DNA of 64,000 nt from Syngnathus acus (GCF_901709675.1 NC_051095.1:13469456-13533455), one strand, 5' to 3'. Positions 49,037-62,371 are shown, counted from the first letter of the stretch. The notes: generated by a model from the letters alone, not told the origin. Program-made: numbers and translations.

Positions 49037-49746
49037 GCATATGGCTCACATGACCTGGCTGGATCACTTTGACAGAATGGATGTGTTTCTTTACATCTCG
49101 AGTGGAGGAGAGGGGGGAAAAAAGTAAAGAAATGAGTTGCAGTTGTTGATTTCCCCTCAGCCGTCATTCCGTGCCAATCGGAGATGAACTAATTATGCAG
49201 AATTTAGCAAAATAGTGTTTCTATGTTTCAAGTTAATGCATCAAATCATCCAATTAATTTCAAGTTGCGGAGTAAATATATCTTAATGATGATATATGCT
49301 AAGAATAATTCATAATTGCAGCATATCGCTTTTGCTTGTTATCCACAGACAGTGCTTGAAGATGTTTATTCCACTTCTGCTTTTACACCAATTTCAGCCT
49401 AAGTGCGATATTGCTGCAATTAGACAATCCATTAGGCAGCATCTGGCGTCACATAAAAGGGTGTGTTCATACAGCGGCGACATGGAAAATAACATTAAAG
49501 TGCAGGTTTTTACAGACAATGTAAAAAGGAGTTTCATATACTCATGCAAAGAAAAACACTCCATAAAATTAAAATGAGTGCCTGAAAAAAATAACTATAA
49601 TTAAAGTGAAATCCTTGGTTTTCACCTTTTTCAAATAATTTCATACCCAACTCTTCAGGTTCATTTTATATGTATTTATTTTGGTATTGTTTTAAATCCA
49701 GACAGAACAAGAAAGGTCGGAAATTATAGTATACTTTACTTTTTTT
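49037..49746. repeat. Segmental duplication, copy A (uninterrupted)
   Basis: This stretch, from GCATATGGCTCACATGACCT to ATAGTATACTTTACTTTT, recurs at 54637-56951 in direct orientation with only scattered differences. It carries the empty site AATAAC-TA-TAATTAAAG at 49591-49605. Confidence 0.93.
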
Positions 49747-51539
49747 ACACAATATTTTTTTTCATCTTGCACTCCACCAATACTCCAGAAATAATAAAAC
49801 AAAAACAAAACAAAATCTAATAAAAGCTAACAAGCCCACTCTAAGAATTAATTAAAACTATTTAAAAAAAGTCAAAATGATCTATGATAAATTATTATAA
49901 CTCTGCAATGCACAGGGGTCATAAGGGGTCATACAACCTCTGAAGCTGTTAAAAAGAGTCGACATTGAGACTAGTACGTTCAGTATCAGTGTGTTTTATA
50001 CTAAAGCAAAGGCAGCAAAATCCAGCTTTGCCTGGCAGTGTAAAAATGGGTTTAACATTCTAACTCCAGGAGCAGAAAATCACCATGTTGACTTTATTTC
50101 TCATTTTGTGTCATTGTTATTTATACAGAACGGCACAGAACAAAAGTTGGGGACTTTTACAGGTGGCGTACAAGAGGATTATGCTATTACGTCTGAAAAC
50201 GGAAAATTGCCCGTTTGAATTCATCATCTAGTAGTATTTGTTGCCTTTTATAAAAAAAAAAAAGTGGAAAGGAAAATACTGGTTATTGTAGGCAGCGTAC
50301 AGTCGGCTAAAAAAGAGGCTACCGCAAAAGCTGGAAAATTGCCATCTGCTTTGGTCCCTTTAAGAAAAAGGTGTCAAACTATGGCGTTTTGAAATATTGA
50401 AAAACGTGGCTTAATATACGTACCTTCAAAGGAAGAAAATTGCTTTTCAAAAGCAGGAAAATGCTCATGTTTTGCAAGCTGCTGTACTAAGATACACTAA
50501 CTCAGTGGTATCTGGTGTCAAATTACCCGGTTAGCTTTGTACCCTCATGCGGACTGTACTGGAGCATTTATCCAAAACAGCATGACAGAAAAGAGGCGTC
50601 AAAATGAGTCTTTAAAAGGGACTTAAAAAAGATGCTCGCTCCCAAGATGCAAATTGCCTGGTTGACTTTGTACCCTTATTCCATGTCATTTAGAACGGCG
50701 ACAAGGACAAAAGAGGAACAATTGCCATTTAAAATTAGTCAGTCTGCCGAACCGCAGTTTAATCTGACTCAGTTTTCCCCCGACAGTCAACCTGCTACAT
50801 TTGTCAGCCTTTTTTGAATACTCAACTGCTCAATGAGGTCAATTATCACTCAAGATAATGGCTGTTACATCATATAATATAATTAACATGAATCAGCTTT
50901 GATTGCACCTCCACTTCATCAGAGAGCTCACCTCTGAAGACATCACAGCTGAAGGTCAACACAAAACAACAAGCGTCAATAAATACAGTAGAGCCTAATT
51001 TGTTCTCACCAGCAACCCAGGCTGCATTTAGCTCCTCCGCCCCATACAAAGATGTTAAATTTCTCTGTCGCGACGTATCACGACGAGCAACTTCCTTGAC
51101 CCCAATTTCTACTTTCCTATCCTCCTTGACTTTGGCGCCATCTTGAAAACTCTCACACAAGTAGAAACATTTTGTGTTGGTAGTCTAATAAAATTGACAA
51201 TTTGAACTCAAATTGTGATGTAAACTACTTAAACTTCTTGGTTTATTATTGACTTGTTGATGGTAAGAAAATGTCCGTTGCCAGCAACAAAAGGTATTTT
51301 ATGTGAGAATTTGAACCTTTACTTAAACTCAATCAAACAAGAGTGTTCAATGTTGAATTACGAAGAAACTCAAAAAAATAAACCAACTGGAAAGCAGAAA
51401 TGACGTTGAAAATTTCAGTTTCTGGTCACCTTGGTATCCCTCGTCTTTGCCATACACTTAACCCACAAAGTGGAAGGTTCTTGAGTTTGAGGACCCTGAC
51501 ACATCGACTCACCGTCATTATTGATTTGCCCTCGTTCTC

Positions 51540-51586
51540 AACACACACACACACACGCACACGCACACGCACACACACACACACAC
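51540..51586. repeat. (CA)n microsatellite
   Basis: A CA run with CG interruptions. Confidence 0.9.
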
Positions 51587-52825
51587 CTAGATTGAGTAAA
51601 TCACATGTGCTTAATGGCCATCATTATTCATTCCACCATAATTGGACATTCTCATGCGAGTAATGTTGACGTCATTTAACTATCTTTTAATTTCCTTCAA
51701 AAGTTTCCTTTCAAGAGGACCCCTAGTAATTTAACACTGGAGCCAAACTAGCTTAGATTGGAGGTGTACGCCTTAGTTTTGATTTCGACATTTTCCAGAA
51801 ACTGTTTTTGTCATATATTGGTCAGATTCATTTTTACAAGTGAACGTATCCAGTGTAGCCCTTCAGCTGTGTTTTGCCTGTGAATTTCAGTGTCCTTAAT
51901 TGTCCAGAACGACGGCAAAACATAAGAACAAATATGCTTACATCACTTTATGGTCAGCTGTGCTTATGGCAAGGGATATAGCGCACTCCTGCTCTACATT
52001 ATATTTGAAAAACTCATTTGTTGAGGGAAAAATTGACTGCGATTGATGACAGCTAGTACTTACATTTAGACATTTGGGACAAAGACATCTCATTGATTTA
52101 AAAGCAGCGTTCTGTCCTCACTCAGTTATTCACTGCGACATCTAATCATCAAAATGGATCAAAATCATTACGTCATTACTTTACAAATCCAATTCAGTTT
52201 GATTGAAAAACTGTTGTTGAGGTACTGTGGAAGAGCCATGGGAGGATGTAATATATTTTGCGCAAACTTCCTTAACTGTAAGAGAGCCATCAATGATTCT
52301 TTGCAGTATTAATAGTAATAACAATTATGTGCATACATCTTGGGGAAATATGGGCAAAGACAAAAAGAAGGGTGCGTTCTGCAGCAGTGATTTGCTGTTC
52401 CACTATAAAGTGCAAGCACACTTGACAAGTGGCTTATTTATTAAAACAGGAGGGGATGACACCGGCAGCAGATTGCCTTATTATTTATAAAGCTGGTTTC
52501 GCGTCGACATTGACAGCCTATGACAGGGACACAGCGTACATGATATGGCCTCTGCTGTGGCGCTCATTGATTGATCATTTATTTAAAGCAATGTTCGTTT
52601 ACACTTTTTTGCGGCCTGGGGAATATGGAGCTGGGGGGGAAAATTTACACAGTGCGTGCGAGGCCTCAATGTTGATGCAAAAGCTGAAAAAAAAAACCAT
52701 GCTAATTAGAATTAGCACTATTCTAAATGGACTCATTAATATGAATTAGAAAGTACTATGCAAGTGCGAAAATGAAGGAAAAGTGCCGTTTTGCTGGAGT
52801 TTGGAAGCTGAAAAGATAGGTAGGT

Positions 52826-52857
52826 GGAGAGAGACAGGGAGCGAGAGAGAGAGAGGA

Positions 52858-52940
<83 letters not shown>
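52826..52940. repeat. (GA)n microsatellite
   Basis: A nearly pure GA run of about 40 units preceded by imperfect units. The Arg-Glu or Ser-Leu frames across it are artefacts. Confidence 0.96.
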
Positions 52941-52943
<3 letters not shown>

Positions 52944-53889
52944 CATTTCGGGTAGTTGTATCATCTTATTGACACAAATTTTAAAGACTGTAATCTCCCA
53001 CCGTAGAATCAAAATATTTGACATTTTACACGACACCATATAGTTGAAGATCCACATTACAAGTCTCCTTTAGCAGCTATGTTTGCAAATTATGTAGTTT
53101 TATTGTAATTTAATATTGTAAAGAAACGTGACTTTCAAATGCAAGTAACAATATGAAATATTGTCCCATATTACATTTTGGACGTAAGTTGCCCAACACT
53201 GAGCTTAATAGGTTTCAACTTCACAGTACTGCAAGGAATAACATTGCAGCCTCGCTGTTGACTTAACAATCAGAACGGCTAACAGTAGTTGTTCCCTCCT
53301 GTGACCTTTGAGCTTCGCAATATTTTGCCTTCCAGTTGAACTAATTGTTTTTGTCCCCCGAGGTGGGAGTGAACATGTACGAGCGGTGTGGAAACATCAG
53401 CGAGGAAATGGCGTGCAGGTTCAGGGTTCAAGACAAAGCTGCACAAGCACAATGAAGCTCATTTCTCTTCGTCGCCGCGGCAACGCATAATAAAGACTGC
53501 ATGTTTCGCCTCTGACCCTCTCCTCCTCCTCCCTTTCGTGACCCTTCATCACCGAGTACTTCTCGTTTAAGAATATAAATATTCCCATTTAAATCAGTGC
53601 TGACATGCTGTAACATTTCACCCAGGCATGTTTATTTTCATGCAAATGAAGGAGCTAATTCATCCTCGTCTGCAGAAACAGCAGACATCCTCATCCAGGA
53701 AACAGATGTCCACGTGTACATGGATATACCTCTATAATCAAAATAAATCCCTACTTTAGCGTCGACAAAATCTCTGTCCGCACTCATAACATCCAATCAC
53801 AGGCTGTCAACTGCATGCCGAAGCAACAGGTGGCGCTATAACGCCCAACATTAAACCCTTCTGAACAATTCCAAGTCGGGCAATGCCAT

Positions 53890-54180
53890 ATTGTCCTGTA
53901 ATTTTGCGCTATATTCTGACTGTCTGCTGTATGCACACTTGCTCCATTTTTGCTCCTCTTATTTATTGTGTTATTTGTTTATTTATTATTTATTGACCAC
54001 TCTTATTTATTCATTGTTTGTGCCTTCTTGTTTTTTTTTTTTTTTGTGTCGTTTACTTGTATGTGTATTGTGTACTATGTCTTGTCACCGTGGGATAGTG
54101 GGAACGTTATTTCGATTTCTTTGTGTGTCTTGGCATGTGAAGAAATTGACAATAAAGCAGACTTTGACTTTGATATTGAC
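53890..54180 (+). mobile_element. L2-like LINE 3' end
   Basis: The end GACAATAAAGCAGACTTTGA and the block TTGTGTGTCTTGGCATGTGA match, in inverse orientation, the start of the LINE fragment at 28357. It is 5'-truncated with no coding capacity left. Confidence 0.8.
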
Positions 54181-55337
54181 ATGTTCATGAAAATCTTTGT
54201 ATTTTCTAACATGTTACAAAAATCCCATATCTGTGGTTATTCTGACCCAGAAGGAAATGTGTACAATGTAAAACAAATTCTGGCGATGTATCATCATGTT
54301 AAGGAGTGTGACGGACTCAATTGAAGTAGTGCACTGCTATTGTGGCAGTTTATTGATAACATCCATTGTAAGTGTATACGTAAAGGGCTCGTGATTACAT
54401 GGGTGTGAGGGCAAGTCACAAAGAGGAAGTGGTCATGACAGCTATTTTTCACCACATTAAAAACCTTTACACACAAACAACAGCACAAATCTCAGTCAAG
54501 TTGGTTATTTTATTTATGCAAAATATTTACATGATTGTAAACGCCGGCAATATGTAACGATTGATGGTAAGGACAAGACGATATTGACTCTCTGAAGTGG
54601 TTTGATACTTTCTGAGAACCACCATATAGTCATATAGCATATGGCTCACATGACCTGGCTGGATCACTTTGACAGAATGGATGTGTTTCTTTACATCTCG
54701 AGTGGAGGAGAGGGGGGAAAAAAGTAAAGAAATGAGTTGCAGTTGTTGATTTCCCCTCAGCCGTCATTCCGTGCCAATCGGAGATGAACTAATTATGCAG
54801 AATATAGCAAAATAGTGTTTCTATGTTTCAAGTTAATGCATCAAATCATCCAATTAATTTCATGTTGCGGAGTAAATATATCTTAATGATGATATATGCT
54901 AAGAATAATTCATAATTGCAGCATATCGCTTTTGCTTGTTATCCACAGACAGTGCTTGAAGATGTTTATTCCACTTCTGCTTTTACACCAAATTCACCCA
55001 AAGTGCGATATTGCTGCAATTAGACAATCCATTAGGCAGCATCTGGCGTCATACAAAAGGTTGTGTTCATACAGCGGCGACATGGAAAATAACATTGAAG
55101 TGCAGGTTTTTACAGACAATGTAAAAAGGAGTTTCATATACTCATGCAAAGAAAAACACACCATAGAATTAAAATGAGTGCCTGAAAAGAATAACTAAAG
55201 GGTGTTTCATAAAGTACGCAGTTTTTTAATTGCGCGGGATTTTTTTGTTTGAAGATTGTCAGCACTGTTCCTATCATTTTCGTTATCTATTATCACTCCG
55301 ATTAGAAGACCATTTGTCGTTTTTCCATTTTGTAGCC

Positions 55338-55676
55338 ATGGAGCGGTTCAGTATCGAGCAACGCATTCTTATTGTGAAAACTCATTACAAAAACGGGGAG
55401 TGCTACACAGAGACTGTCCGTAAACTTCGCGCGATCTTTGGACGTGACAATGCCCCGACCGCAACAACAGTTTCGAGGTTGGTACAGAAATTCGAAGAAT
55501 CTGGGTCAGTTGCAACCAGAAAATCGCCCGGTCGAAACCGTAATGTTCGAACGCAACAAAACATTGCGGTAGTGCAAGACAGTGTGAATGTGAGCCCTGT
55601 GAATTTCAACGATCGGATGACTGCCTGCAGAGAAAGTGGAGGTGGACATATGCTCGATATCATTTTTCATTATTAA
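55338..55676 (+). CDS. Truncated transposase: N-terminal HTH fused to a C-terminal tail
   Basis: Starting from the ATG after TTTTGTAGCC, the product is 112 aa. Residues 1-60 (MERFSIEQRILIVKTHYKNG and onward, RLVQKFEESGSV) form a helix-turn-helix of the type that opens many arthropod Tc1/mariner-like transposases, followed by a basic SPGRNRNVRT segment. From about residue 88 the text changes to FNDRMTACRESGGGHMLDII, which resembles the extreme C terminus of such transposases. I infer an internal deletion that removed the DDE domain in frame. It could still bind the inverted repeats. An in-frame upstream ATG at 55230 adds 36 unlike residues and was not used. Confidence 0.7.
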   Translation: MERFSIEQRILIVKTHYKNGECYTETVRKLRAIFGRDNAPTATTVSRLVQKFEESGSVATRKSPGRNRNVRTQQNIAVVQDSVNVSPVNFNDRMTACRESGGGHMLDIIFHY

Positions 55677-55689
55677 ATTGAAGTATATG

Positions 55690-56656
55690 TTTTTAGTACG
55701 GGAACTGTTGTTTGCAGACGATGCAGCCTTAGTCGCACACACAGAGAGTGATCTTCAACAATTGATGGACAGTTTTACTAATGCTTGTAAAGCATTTGGA
55801 TTCGTCGATGAACATCACCAAGACCAAAGTCATGGGTCAGAACATACAGGTACCACCGTCAATCAGTGTCGAAAACAATCAGCTTGAGGTTGTGGATGAA
55901 TATGTCTACCTGGGCTCAACGGTCGCCAGCAATTTGTCACTGGATGCCGAAATCTCAAGGCGCATAGGCAAAGCCTCAGCTGTTATGACTAAGCTTCACA
56001 AGCGAGTATGGGGTAACCAAAAACTCACAGTGAACACCAAGCTCAAAGTCTACCAGGCTTGCGTCCTCGGAACATTGCTGTACGGTAGTGAGTCATGGAC
56101 CACCTATGCTCGCCAAGAGGACCGACTGGAAAGGTTTCACATCCGGTGTCTACGTCGGATTCTGGACATCACTTGGCAAGAGCGCGTCACGAACACTTCG
56201 GCGCTGGAAAAGGCTGGTTCCCTCAGTATGCATCTCCTGCTTTGTCAACGTCGAATGAGATGGCTTGGACATGTGCGCCGCATGAATGATGGAAGGATCC
56301 CAAAAGATTTACTCTACACTGAGCTCGCTTCAGGACATCGCCTGAGGGGTCGTCCAATGCTGCGCTTTAAGGATGCGTGTAAAAGAGACATGGTCCTTAC
56401 AGGTATCGACACAAAAAATTGGGAACTTCAAGCGATGGATCGTAAGTCCTGGCGCCAAGTCATTCATGAAGGAGTCAGGAAAGGCGAGGAAAAAAGAATC
56501 CAGCATTTGGAAAGCAAGCGTGAACGCAGGAAACAGAGACAGGAAGCTCAGGCCCAAGAGCGACCAACTCAATTCGTATGTCCGGCTTGTGGGAGAGACT
56601 GTCATGCTAGAATCGGACTGCTGAGCCACTCAAGACGCTGTACTTTACTCCAGTGA
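55690..56656 (+). pseudogene. RTE-type LINE reverse transcriptase, C-terminal fragment (frameshifted)
   Basis: The first frame starts RELLFADDAALVAHTESDLQ (the catalytic FADD). It shifts near 55803 into a second frame that runs to 56656: ITKTKVMGQ, VYLGSTVASNLSLDAEISRR, LLYGSESWTTY, RMRWLGHVRRM, RLRGRPMLRF. The C-terminal zinc-binding motif is FVCPACGRDCHARIGLLSHS, ending in a final RRC. This order and the terminal C2HC-like finger are typical of RTE-clade LINEs. The 3' tail holds TCTCGAGACAGACGGATGCC. The single frameshift and missing N terminus make it inactive. Confidence 0.85.
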
Positions 56657-56951
56657 TTCCATGCTCCATGGCGCTACCATTGTCTCTCGAGACAGACGGA
56701 TGCCATAGATGTTGAATGAAATTAAATAAAAATTTTGAATTTTGCATCGATTTTGGCTGATTTATTGCATTTTTAAAAACTGCGTACTTTATGAAACACC
56801 CTATATAATTAAAGTGAAATCCTTGGTTTTCACCTTTTTCAAATAATTTCATACCCAACTCTTCAGGTTCATTTTATATGTATTTATTTTGGTATTGTTT
56901 TAAATCCAGACAGAACAAGAAAGGTCGGAAATTATAGTATACTTTACTTTT

Positions 56952-59900
56952 ATATACATGTATAAAAGGAACTAGGCCATTGGTGCACTAAAGAAGCAGT
57001 ATGTGCAGTCATGAGGCAGCACTGATAGCGTCAAGTTTCCATTGAGTGCTTCTCTTTTCCAACACGGTTTTTAGTACACCTCTCAGCTATCAACTCTCAC
57101 ATAATTGGAGAACCACGATACAGTCTGTAAGACGAAAAAGGTAACCGTGTCACTGCCTGTGTAAAGTTACCGTTAAGTCTGGCGCAGTAGGATGATGTCT
57201 CTATTTGGCAAATGTAATCATAGCTCAACTGAGCATATTCTCACCAGAAAAACAAACGCCTTGTACCTTATTTGGAGCAAAATGGAGCATTTTTGTATTG
57301 GAGGAATGTGTTGCATTGTGAGGAATAGTATCCATAAATGCTGATTTTTGGGGAATTAGACAAATTGTATCAGTAGATAATAGATGTCCATGTTTAAATG
57401 ATCGTTCATGAACTGTGATGAGTGCAGTTAATATCATTTTCCCCCTCCCCGTTGGGAAGAATGAGCTCGAGGTGTTTATTTGGAGAGAGGTATTTATTTG
57501 CTCAAATGAACAATGTACTCAGTAGCTAATTCCCGCTTAGAAGATAATCACCATTTCCAGTCTGATCATTTGACTATTGAATGGCAAAAGCAAAAACACA
57601 AATCAAGGCTGACAAGACTTAGTGTATTGCTGATTATCAAATCAAATTATGTTCTTACCAAAAGCAAGACGAGGTCCTTTCCAGGCTTCTCGTCGCCACT
57701 CTGCCCCTTTTGGTTTTGAAATATACTTCCCATGAATCAACTAATACACTCGACTGTGAATGTTAATCTCGAGGTGAGTGTCTGGTGGTGAAATCTACTA
57801 AATGGGGAGCATCAGCAAAGCCACTTGACCTCCCGCGAGCTGACACTTTGACAGATCGATGACCATGTCTGCAATAACGAATCTCTCATTAATGTCGTGT
57901 CCATACGGCAAGGGAATCAATGGCTGCTTGCCTCAAGCAAAAAGTGGGCGCGTTCTTTACCACGTCCATCTAGGGATGCAACGGATCTGGCAGCTATCAT
58001 CAGTGCATTAGCTGTGGCTCAACACACAGATCCCTGCCAGCAGCTCAGATTGACTCTGCATTTTTCATTTGGGGGGCCTTAGTCCACTGAGCGGGCAAGA
58101 TGATTCGTCATCTCGCCGTGCAAATCTTTGCATGGAGACCGAAGTAGTGTCAAAACAATCCCTAGATATGTGATCCAAAACAAGTAAAAGAAAAAAAAAA
58201 AAAACTCTACCTGCAAGAGAGCATTTGAGGCTCGGCGTTATGAGAGCCTCTCAAAGAACCAACTCCACTTGTGCCCTCCAGAGATTAGGCTTACATATTG
58301 CAGCAAATTTGTCCCTGTGGGCTTTGCTTTCGTTTTATTGTTGATGGTTCTGACAGCATGATGCAGGTGAATATTTAAGTAGCCCCCAGAAATATTCCTT
58401 GAAAGAGAAAATTAAAAATTAAATTCTTACCAATGAAATGTGCACGCAGCACTTTTTCCAGACTTACTGGTACGATTGCATGCCATGCAAGGTGAAATTT
58501 TGGCTGTAAAGAAATAATGTGAAAGCACCACTGAGATGGATAAAAACGGATGGGTTTTGCTGCTTGAATTATATTATAATATATATTATAATATTATTTT
58601 CATGTAATTTATTCATCAGAATGATATGTTTGGACTAGTGGGGAGGGCAAAGAACATATTGTAAAGAAATTCTTTGACTTGACCCGTTTAAGTAATACAA
58701 CTTCAAAGACTGAGACTGACAGTCAAAGAGAGCTTCAAACATTGATCACCCTTCCATATGCAGCAAGGACATCAGATCTCTTTTAAACGAATACAGACAC
58801 AAAATGAATAATTGCTCTGTAAATAATAAAACATGTGACCTGGGTTTGCGCAATTATAGAAATCTGCATTTTATAAAAACGTCACCTCTTGATAATATGT
58901 GCGTCAAACCAACGAATACATTGCCTGTCTCTCAGTCTTCCCACATTTATGCCGTGACATTAACCCAATCTTGGTCGAGAACAAGTCACTTTGAGCGGAC
59001 TCACCAGGAGCTGAACCACGATTAAAGTGCCGATTTTCTTTTATATATGGTCCTCTCGGCCCCTGCTTTGGCCTCCAGTGCGTCAGCTGAATCATACTCG
59101 ACAATGAAGTGCCTAATTTGAGCGGCCTCACTTGCAGCCGAGACTCAGTCAATTAAAGGGACAGTTCTTTTTTGTTTCTAAGAGGGATCGCTAAGCGGAT
59201 TTATCAGGCAAACAAGCATATGACTCCCATAGGAATCAAATTCCTGGGAAACCCTTCTAATAAAGAAGTGGTTTTCCATTCCTATCCCTTGGTGAACCTC
59301 AAAACACAAGAATATCATAAAATAAGTTCTATTTGATAGGGATTCAAGAAGCAGTTTGGGAAATCTTTTTCAGAAGGTCAATTCTTTTGGGCCTGTGAAC
59401 AGGATTTGAACCTGTCATGCCATGTCGAAGTAATTTAAAAATGGAAATTTTAAAACAGAAATGATCCTATTTCAAACCCAAGGGTACAAGCACCACATAG
59501 TCTCTCTAACAGTGAAAAGGTTGTTATGTTTGCAAGCATTTTTTTTCCATTTGAATCTAATGCTAATCTAATGTGCATATGCTGCAAATTGCAGACAGTG
59601 TGTTAAATAGGAAAAGATCCCCAGCCAACAGAGTTGCTCTTTAAGGACTAATAAAACACCATTCTTCCCATTTTTTTTAACTTAACGGCATGCCCGCAGA
59701 GATGCAAATGCACTGTTACACATAATGTTGTCGCAAGCTTGTTAGTTTGAAACTATGGCTGAGGTGCAGGGACATTACAGATGCAGTCTGACTAAGCAAA
59801 ATATCGACTCCATCGACACAGCAACTTGAAATACATTACATACTATATCGAAATGATTGAAGAAATGTAGCCAGCTTTTGTAAGTAAGGCATGAATGGCA

Positions 59901-62371
59901 GCAAAGATAACACCAGCAGGCAAGAATGTCCCTATAGACGTCTTTGCTGTCTTTACTACACAGCTGGATCATCCTTTTGGACTCCACATACACACGTGCG
60001 GTAAAGTACACAGACTCTAAGTCTGGCTGCTCCAACATGAGTGACCCTTTGTTATCTGCTGCTGGACAGCTTTGTTTGCATGGATCATCTGGAAACTCCA
60101 TTTTGTGCTTGCCGGTTTGAGAGAAACGCACTAAAGGGGGTCGGTCAACAAACTCCAAATGCACATCCGGGCTCGCCCGACGAAAAGGGCTTCTGAAGCA
60201 TAGAATGAACAGATGGTGCAAAACTGGAATGCTTAGCACAAGAGAGAGAAAGAAAAAAAATCAATTACTGTCTGTTTCAAAACAGCGAGCAGCTCTGCAA
60301 ATGGAGCTGTGCGGCTCTGGTGGTCAGTACTGACCAGGGACTGATTTGCCTTTCCATGCGGGCCAAGTGTTTGTGCAATGGAAACAAATGCATTTTCCGG
60401 ATATTGTATTACCCATGCAGACATTCAGAACACTTTCCAACTGTTTTCAAAAGTAATGTACTCATCGCTCAGTTGCAACTAATCAACATTGCCCACCGTC
60501 CAGTACCAGCGCTACAGTTTTTGTACTTCAAAATAGTACAGCTGGAAACTGCATTACTTGCAATGACAGTTTGGTAAGGAGACTGCGAACGTATCCAGAA
60601 GGAGACGATGGGCAGCTGTATCAAATGGAGACTGTAGAGTACAGTAATGGGAACAGCACTCACTACTGAAGAAACTGAAATGTTAATAATTTCTCATGTT
60701 AGAGTTATAATTATAGAAAAAATAGACCACAAACAATGATGATAGGAGAATGCAGTGGAGGCTCTCTGGACCTTCTGCTGATAAGCCAGTCTAAGTTCCT
60801 TAGACTGACTCCCTCTGGCACCTGCTGGTTTTTATCTCCAAGTGACCTTCCTGTAAACATTCTCCTCCATTCTTGCACATACACTGTCGCACCTCATTCT
60901 TTCATCATTCTTTCAATTTTGTCATTTTGTACGAAACTATGTGAGCTTTTTGGCTGTGACATCATTAATCTATTAATGTTCCCTGACTATGCAAAGTTTG
61001 TTCTTTTGATACTCCATGTCTTTGCTCACGTCATTATATTCTTAGTTTAATCATGCTTCCAATCGTATCTTTTCTTTGTTAGGCAAAATATTTCCCTCTG
61101 TGCAGAACGTTCAGTAGTAATCGAAAACTGGCATCTAGCATTAGTCAAAACATAAGATATAATCAAGTACTGAACATTTTTAGACGACTTTGGCAGTGTC
61201 CGTGATTTAGAAAAACATCAGGCATGCATTAAACAGTTCCTTAAGGGTCATTAAGCTATTCAGGCAATATACCAAAAAACATTTGTTATTTCAAAGTGCT
61301 CAAAAATATATATCAGATCATAAAGTTAGAAAAACCTTTGTCATTACCACCTATCAAAAATGTCTAGTTATGTCTTCTTTATTGATTTGGTGTGTAGGTA
61401 TAATTATATGCTTAAAATGTTTCTTTTTTGATTTAATATGTGAATATACTTTTCTGTTTATGTGCTTTATTCAATGAGGTTTGAGCATATCTGTTTTTGT
61501 AGCTAGGCAGGACTTTTTGTATTTCGACCCCATTCCTAGGAGTTTGCTGCCATCTCAAGGCATCTTGGTATTGCAGAAATTTTTCTTTTCTTTCTGTGAA
61601 CCAAAACTTGCACTGTTCAAAAATGTCATATGTGTTCAGACTCTAAAAATGTATTTCCGCATAAACAAAACGACAAAACGGCGAGATTTTTAAAAATCTG
61701 TTTGCAATTGCCAACATGGAGAACAAGGGCAGTTTGGGCTGCTCAGCACCTACAGCTATGTGACCCAAGAAGGGATCCAACTAAAAGAAGACTGCCAGCA
61801 TATTATTGTACGACCAATTAGAGGTGAACTGTCAGCATGAATTTGGACTGTGAGGCTTCCAAACTGTATTGGAAACCTATGATGAAATAGGTTCGCCCCA
61901 ATTCTGCCTCTTCTGAGAAGTCCGCTGCATCTCACAGAGGTATGGGTGTGTGCGTGTTTGTGTGTGTATTCAATTTTCTCTTCAAGTTCATGTAAGACCA
62001 CAACTCATCGACCGGCGACCGCACAGCCGACCTCCAAAAAATGTGCGTCTAACTCTGGCATTCCGCCTCACCTTGTGTTTCCTTTTATATACTTTACCAC
62101 CATCACCACTCTGCTAGACTAACAAACCAAACAAGACCTTGGGCTGATGAAAGGACTATGTAAGTCAGCTTTTTCCAACTACAGAAAGAGTCGATTTGAC
62201 AGAGCTACCCTGAGCGACATTTTGTCCAACAACACAAATTATTAAAAAAAAGAAGAAAAAACCCCACACTAAAAAATCTTTAAGTGTACACATTTCAGTA
62301 ATAAGTACAGCATATAAGGAAAATAAATACAGGATTTCAAACAAAGTTAACCTCTGTCTAAATTAATTTTA

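Larger units (their letters stand above)
49747..54636. other. Spacer between the segmental duplicates
   Basis: Intergenic DNA with a CA microsatellite, a GA microsatellite and an L2-like 3' end (listed separately). At about 50085, 50525 and 50648 a diverged block (TTGACTTTGTACCC... followed by AACRGCRACARRACAAAAG) recurs, suggesting an old low-copy repeat. No gene was recognised. Confidence 0.5.
55198..56803 (+). mobile_element. TA-inserted TIR transposon, internally deleted, carrying an RTE-type LINE fragment
   Basis: The left end is AAGGGTGTTTCATAAAGTAC and the right end, inverted, is TAGGGTGTTTCATAAAGTAC; inverted repeats extend about 30 bp. TA is duplicated at 55196-55197 and 56804-56805, proven by the empty duplicate at 49591-49605. 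Target and termini fit the IS630/Tc1/mariner superfamily. It encodes an HTH-bearing short ORF (55338-55676) and contains a degenerate reverse transcriptase piece (about 55690-56656). The DDE core is absent, so it is not autonomous. Confidence 0.9.
54637..56951. repeat. Segmental duplication, copy B (interrupted by a transposon)
   Basis: Direct copy of 49037-49746, split at AATAAC-TA by the element at 55198-56803. The homology resumes at TAATTAAAGTG and runs to about 56951. Copies A and B lie about 5.6 kb apart. Confidence 0.93.

Noticed and set aside
50870-51160. 96-aa minus-strand ORF starting MCESFQDGAK
   Set aside because: No recognisable domain, no convincing upstream promoter or splice pattern, and weak hydrophobic filler at the end.
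59394-59420. Possible minus-strand tRNA (T-arm ACAGGTTCAAATCCTGT)
   Set aside because: The T-arm pairs perfectly, but no box A or other arms lie at the right distance. Probably a chance palindrome or a very old SINE relic.
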